Positions 24,662 through 27,223 of a stretch of 27,223 nucleotides of DNA are shown here, piece after piece. The DNA lies in the NCBI GenBank assembly GCA_023440865.1, contig JAEXRM010000008.1, forward strand, positions 1 through 27,223. The letters run 5' to 3'. Below the pieces are notes generated by a model. It did no database searches, was not told the DNA's origin, and saw only the letters and a list, made by a program, of their open reading frames with translations. This stretch comes from Bacillota bacterium. Lineage in GTDB: Bacteria > Bacillota > Clostridia > DSM-8532. The first letter of the stretch is position 1. Every line of letters starts with the position of its first letter. Position numbers and translations under genes: made by a program.

Positions 24662-25741
24662 TCAATCGGATGCCGAAAGGCTGTTGATTGCCTCAATCAA
24701 AACATCCGGATGGTACCAGTGTACCAGATGGTTGGATTCAAGCTCAACCAGCCGGCAAGTCTCGATCAGCCCCACCGCCGTACGCGCCTGTTCATCGGAA
24801 GATGCAGCCATCAGAACGCCTTCTGAAGAATACTGGTCTTTCGCGTGTATGAAAACTGTCGGCACACGCATGTCCGCCAACATCTTCCCATGGCTGATGC
24901 CGGCGTGCCATGAATAATCGTAGAAATGCTCGCCAAAGGCGAAATCGTACTCATTGGCATATTGGAAAATCTGGTTGATGGATTGCGGCATAAAGAAAAA
25001 CTGAACCGCCTCGCCCGGGTGATTGTCAGAAAACCGCTGCGCATATTTGGCAAGACCAGGCATTGCATTGGCCATGTAGTGGTTTCCCCAATAGCAGTGA
25101 CGCAGGTAGTACGCTTCCCAGCATTCGGTCTTGTCCGTTTGGTTGTATGCGTGCATCACTTGATACGTATCGACATAGGCAAACGAGTGGCGGAAATACT
25201 CCGGCTCGGTTGAGAACACAGGCGGGTCTTCCAGTACCGCACCCTTGATGTTGTCGCCACCGTACGCAGCGACATAAGCGGCAATCAATCCTCCCGACGA
25301 GTGCCCGGATACAACGGTCCTGTCGCCGATCACATTGTCAACAAACCAGATAAGGTCGTCGCCATTCCTGTCGAGATAGTATTTTGCCTGATCGTGCGTT
25401 GAGCTGCCATGGCCGTAACAGTCCACGGCATATACATGCCATTTTTTGCTGAGCTCGGGCAGCACGCGCGTATAGCTCTCCCAGCTGCCTGTCTGGCCAT
25501 GGACCAGAAGAAGCGCTTCCCCGTTGTCCGGACCTTCCGCATAGTTGATGACACTTCCATCCGGCAGCATCGCCTGTTTTTCTTCAAATCCGGCCCTTGC
25601 GGTCGCACGATGGGACGGTTGCCAGTAGTGGGTGCATGTGTAGATGTAGATGCCAACGGCAAGCAGCATCGCGGCAAGGAGTACCAACAAGACCCATAAA
25701 AACACACGCACCGCCTTTCTTTTTCGTACTGCCCTGTTCAT
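24662..25741 (-). CDS. Membrane-anchored alpha/beta hydrolase
   Basis: A 359-residue protein. A basic start and one hydrophobic helix (11-35) anchor or export it, placing the catalytic part outside the membrane. HGQTGSW (81-87) gives the oxyanion region, S148 in GHSSGG the nucleophile, D302 (AKDQ) the acid and H338 (ESNH) the base, as in lipase- or epoxide-hydrolase-like enzymes. The substrate is unknown. The ATG overlaps the AbrB-like stop by four bases (ATGA), so the two are co-translated. It converges on the LysR gene and is not obviously part of the sugar locus. Confidence 0.88.
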   Translation of the reverse strand: MNRAVRKRKAVRVFLWVLLVLLAAMLLAVGIYIYTCTHYWQPSHRATARAGFEEKQAMLPDGSVINYAEGPDNGEALLLVHGQTGSWESYTRVLPELSKKWHVYAVDCYGHGSSTHDQAKYYLDRNGDDLIWFVDNVIGDRTVVSGHSSGGLIAAYVAAYGGDNIKGAVLEDPPVFSTEPEYFRHSFAYVDTYQVMHAYNQTDKTECWEAYYLRHCYWGNHYMANAMPGLAKYAQRFSDNHPGEAVQFFFMPQSINQIFQYANEYDFAFGEHFYDYSWHAGISHGKMLADMRVPTVFIHAKDQYSSEGVLMAASSDEQARTAVGLIETCRLVELESNHLVHWYHPDVLIEAINSLSASD

Positions 25742-25968
25742 GATTCCTCATCTCCTTCTTTTTCGGGAGCTTCCTGAAACACCTTTCCGGCCAAATCCAC
25801 CAGGCTGCTTATGGGAGGTATCGCAATGCCACGCTCCTCATCGCCCAGCAGAATCAGATTGTCTCCGGGCTTGATGCCGAAAATCACCCGGGCCTGCTTG
25901 GGAATGACGATCTGCCCCTTGTCTCCGACCGTGACCATCCACGCATATTTCCCTTTTGGTCCATTCAT
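25738..25968 (-). CDS. AbrB/MazE/SpoVT-type DNA-binding protein
   Basis: A 76-residue swapped-hairpin transcription factor. The domain VTVGDKGQIVIPKQARVIFGIKPGDNLILLGD carries the family pattern (GQIVIPKxxR, then GIKPGD), shown here over residues about 12-44. The start is ATG 25968 or the adjacent GTG 25971, both within range of a GGAGAA site. It overlaps the hydrolase gene by four bases and has its own promoter. Autoregulation is likely, because short repeats flank the promoter. A toxin-antitoxin role is not supported, since the partner is a full-length hydrolase. Confidence 0.9.
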   Translation of the reverse strand: MNGPKGKYAWMVTVGDKGQIVIPKQARVIFGIKPGDNLILLGDEERGIAIPPISSLVDLAGKVFQEAPEKEGDEES

Positions 25969-25988
25969 CACGCTTTCTCCTTACGTTA

Positions 25989-26063
25989 GTTTTGTCTGTT
26001 TTGTTGCACAAATCATACTTCGTTCGACATAACGCGTCAACAGGTCATGCCAAGAGCGGCATG
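25989..26063 (-). promoter_or_regulatory. Promoter and candidate operators of the AbrB-hydrolase operon
   Basis: Minus-strand TTGACG (26035-26040) and TATGAT (26012-26017), 17 bases apart, make a strong promoter. A direct repeat GTTTTGT (25989-25995 and 25998-26004, plus-strand reading) lies at the predicted start of transcription. An inverted repeat CATGCC/GGCATG (26046-26051 and 26058-26063) lies just upstream of the -35 box. These are candidate autoregulatory sites. Confidence 0.65.
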
Positions 26064-26182
26064 CCCGACGCTGACAAGGGACAAAGGAACGCAGCATTGA
26101 AGGAAGGCGTTCGACCCACGCATGCAGCGCGATGATGAAATGTGTGAAAGTGAAGCCGTGCAAGAGGATCGAACAGAAATGA

Positions 26183-26222
26183 AAACTCCATGTGACAGCA
26201 TGGAGCCTGACACATGGAGTTT
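26183..26222 (-). terminator. Rho-independent terminator of tRNA-Pro
   Basis: Arms of 12 bp (26183-26194 and 26211-26222) with a 16-nt loop follow the tRNA 3' end by two bases. They run into TTTTCATTT on the minus strand, an ordinary intrinsic terminator. Confidence 0.7.
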
Positions 26223-26224
26223 GC

Positions 26225-26300
26225 TGGTCGAGGTGACAGGATTCGAACCTGCGGCATCTTGGTCCCAAACCAAGCGCGCTACCAACTGCGCTACACCTCG
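26225..26300 (-). tRNA. tRNA-Pro (anticodon UGG), CCA encoded
   Basis: The minus strand reads CGAGGTG as 5' acceptor arm (26294-26300) and CACCTCG plus discriminator A and CCA at the 3' end (26225-26235). The anticodon stem is CTTGG/CCAAG with loop TTTGGGA, giving UGG for proline. The T-loop GTTCGAATC is canonical. Length is 76 nt with CCA. Confidence 0.96.
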
Positions 26301-26362
26301 AAGACGATCTTGCTGTCCGCGCGGCCGAGGAAAACCAGAAGCCATGTCAGTCAGTACGTTTC

Positions 26363-26392
26363 ATTGTACCCGATGCAGGTCCGCATCGTCAA
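26363..26392 (-). promoter_or_regulatory. Promoter of tRNA-Pro
   Basis: Minus-strand TTGACG (26387-26392) and TACAAT (26363-26368) are spaced by 18 bases, each matching five of six consensus positions. They lie about 63 bases upstream of the tRNA. The rest of the 339-bp gap 26301-26639 holds the divergent DUF2089 promoter and no recognisable gene. Confidence 0.65.
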
Positions 26393-26529
26393 CGGACGGT
26401 GATTTCCCCACCACGGACACAGCTGCGGGATCACCGGACCACATCCGCACCCGGATCCATGAACCGGCGCATCACCGCATGCCGCTTTCAACTAATTCAA
26501 TTCTAATCTTCATTTTCTTAAACATATAC

Positions 26530-26558
26530 TTGAACTTTTTAAACATCAGGTCTATGAT
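26530..26558 (+). promoter_or_regulatory. Promoter of the DUF2089 operon
   Basis: TTGAAC (26530-26535) and TATGAT (26553-26558), 17 bases apart, lie in an AT-rich patch that stands out from the GC-rich surroundings. The leader of about 75 bases contains a small GGGGA/TCCCC hairpin (26599-26613) before the AAAGGAGG site at 26627. Confidence 0.65.
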
Positions 26559-26639
26559 GATGACAAAGGGATCCCATTATTCCAACATGGCACCGGCAGG
26601 GGACGTTTTCCCCGGCCGATTCACCCAAAGGAGGCCATC

Positions 26640-27023
26640 ATGCGAAAGGAACTGCCTGGCGCCTGCCCCGTCTGCGGGGGGCGCATGCATGTCCGCGAGC
26701 TCGGCTGCCGCAGCTGTGACATCACGATCCGCGGCGAATTCGAGCTCTCCCCGTTCAACGCATTGACCAAGGACGAGCTCCGGTTTGTCGAGCTGTTCAT
26801 CCGCACGCAGGGCAACCTGCGCGACATGCAATCCGAGCTCGGCCTGTCCTACCCCACTGTCAAGAAGCAGCTTGAAAACGTCATCCGCAGCCTCGGGTAC
26901 GACGTGAAGCCCGAACCCGCTCCCGATCCGGAGGACCTCGATGTCCTCGGCCGGCTCAAGAGCAAGGAGATCTCCGTGGAAGAAGCCGTGGAACGGCTCA
27001 AGGTTGGGAGGAAACCGGTATGA
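26640..27023 (+). CDS. DUF2089-family zinc-ribbon/HTH protein
   Basis: A 127-residue protein. A zinc ribbon (CPVCGG at 9-14 and CRSC at 23-26) is followed by a helix-turn-helix-like stretch (GNLRDMQSELGLSYPTVKKQLENVI) and a short C-terminal helical hairpin (LGRLKSKEISVEEAVERLK). This is the DUF2089 architecture, thought to act as a transcription factor of a small membrane-stress-type operon. A perfect AAAGGAGG site precedes ATG. The last codons overlap the next gene (ATGA). Which promoter it acts on is not shown here. Confidence 0.9.
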   Translation: MRKELPGACPVCGGRMHVRELGCRSCDITIRGEFELSPFNALTKDELRFVELFIRTQGNLRDMQSELGLSYPTVKKQLENVIRSLGYDVKPEPAPDPEDLDVLGRLKSKEISVEEAVERLKVGRKPV

Positions 27024-27223
27024 ACGACACAGGACGTTCCATCCTCGAAATGCTGCGCGACGGCGTGATCTCGGTCGAGGAGGCCGAACGGCTGCTCGAC
27101 GCGGTGATTGAAAAGACGGTGACCCAGGCATTGGCCGCCGCGAAGGAACAGACAGCCGCGGAGGCGGCGCCGGCTATCCCCGTCGCCACAACAGCCCCCC
27201 AGGCAACGATTCCCGTCCAGGAC
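27020..27223 (+). CDS. SHOCT-like domain protein, 5' part only
   Basis: The first 68 codons of a gene that runs off the window. The start ILEMLRDGVISVEEAERLLDAVI is the helical-hairpin domain found at the N-terminus of YvlB/LiaX-like proteins, which usually continue into a DUF4097 beta-helical region; here only an Ala/Pro/Thr-rich linker is visible beyond it. The four-base overlap with the DUF2089 gene shows co-translation. Confidence 0.8.
   Translation, partial: MNDTGRSILEMLRDGVISVEEAERLLDAVIEKTVTQALAAAKEQTAAEAAPAIPVATTAPQATIPVQD

Noticed and set aside
25738..25968. Toxin-antitoxin pair with AbrB/MazE-like antitoxin
   Set aside because: The downstream partner is a 359-residue membrane-anchored hydrolase with a full catalytic triad, not a toxin-sized protein.
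26122..26766. 214-codon open frame crossing the tRNA region
   Set aside because: It runs through tRNA-Pro, its terminator and the DUF2089 promoter; no family resemblance.

Overview
The window looks like chromosomal DNA of a GC-rich anaerobic Gram-positive bacterium of the Clostridia type. The reasons are strong Shine-Dalgarno sites (GGAGG) before most genes, a lipoprotein solute-binding protein with LplB/LplC-type permeases and no ATPase beside them, a membrane-bound sensor/AraC regulator of the YesN kind, an AbrB/SpoVT-type regulator, a DUF2089 protein and a tRNA gene with encoded CCA. Species and habitat cannot be fixed from sequence alone; a plant- or algal-polysaccharide degrader of gut or sediment is the natural guess.

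Layout. At 141-3521 (minus) lie an AraC/GyrI-like regulator and a membrane EAL phosphodiesterase with a degenerate GGDEF domain. An acetate/succinate-type transporter follows at 3905-4534. The intergenic DNA of this first 5 kb is unusually repetitive, with a 40-bp duplication, an 18-bp array and a 31-bp array. From 4916 to 23601 almost everything is on the minus strand and reads as a carbohydrate-use locus. In transcription order it has: (i) a tightly overlapping set of SemiSWEET-like membrane protein, GDSAGG esterase and dCache/AraC sensor-regulator; (ii) a 1912-residue secreted parallel beta-helix protein with carbohydrate-binding modules; (iii) two sugar ABC permeases and their binding lipoprotein, followed by an SGNH esterase, a GH94 phosphorylase, a second esterase and an SDR oxidoreductase. 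A LysR gene diverges at 23722.

Proposed joint working (inference): the secreted beta-helix protein binds and cuts an extracellular polysaccharide, and the ABC transporter imports oligosaccharides that still carry acyl groups. Three signal-less esterases remove these in the cytoplasm, GH94 phosphorolyses the beta-linked oligosaccharide, and the SDR handles a product. The sensor-regulator probably controls the secreted protein and the transporter; a shared ATGGCG-containing element lies upstream of both.

The right end (24662-27223) is housekeeping or accessory: a membrane-anchored alpha/beta hydrolase overlapping an AbrB-like gene, tRNA-Pro(UGG) with promoter and terminator, and a DUF2089 gene overlapping a partial SHOCT-like gene that runs off the window. 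The most distinctive features are the out-of-phase CBM96/DNRLRE half-domains of the giant protein, the paired-promoter motif with interleaved inverted repeats, a perfect 17-bp stem-loop inside the transporter/phosphorylase operon, and the minisatellites.
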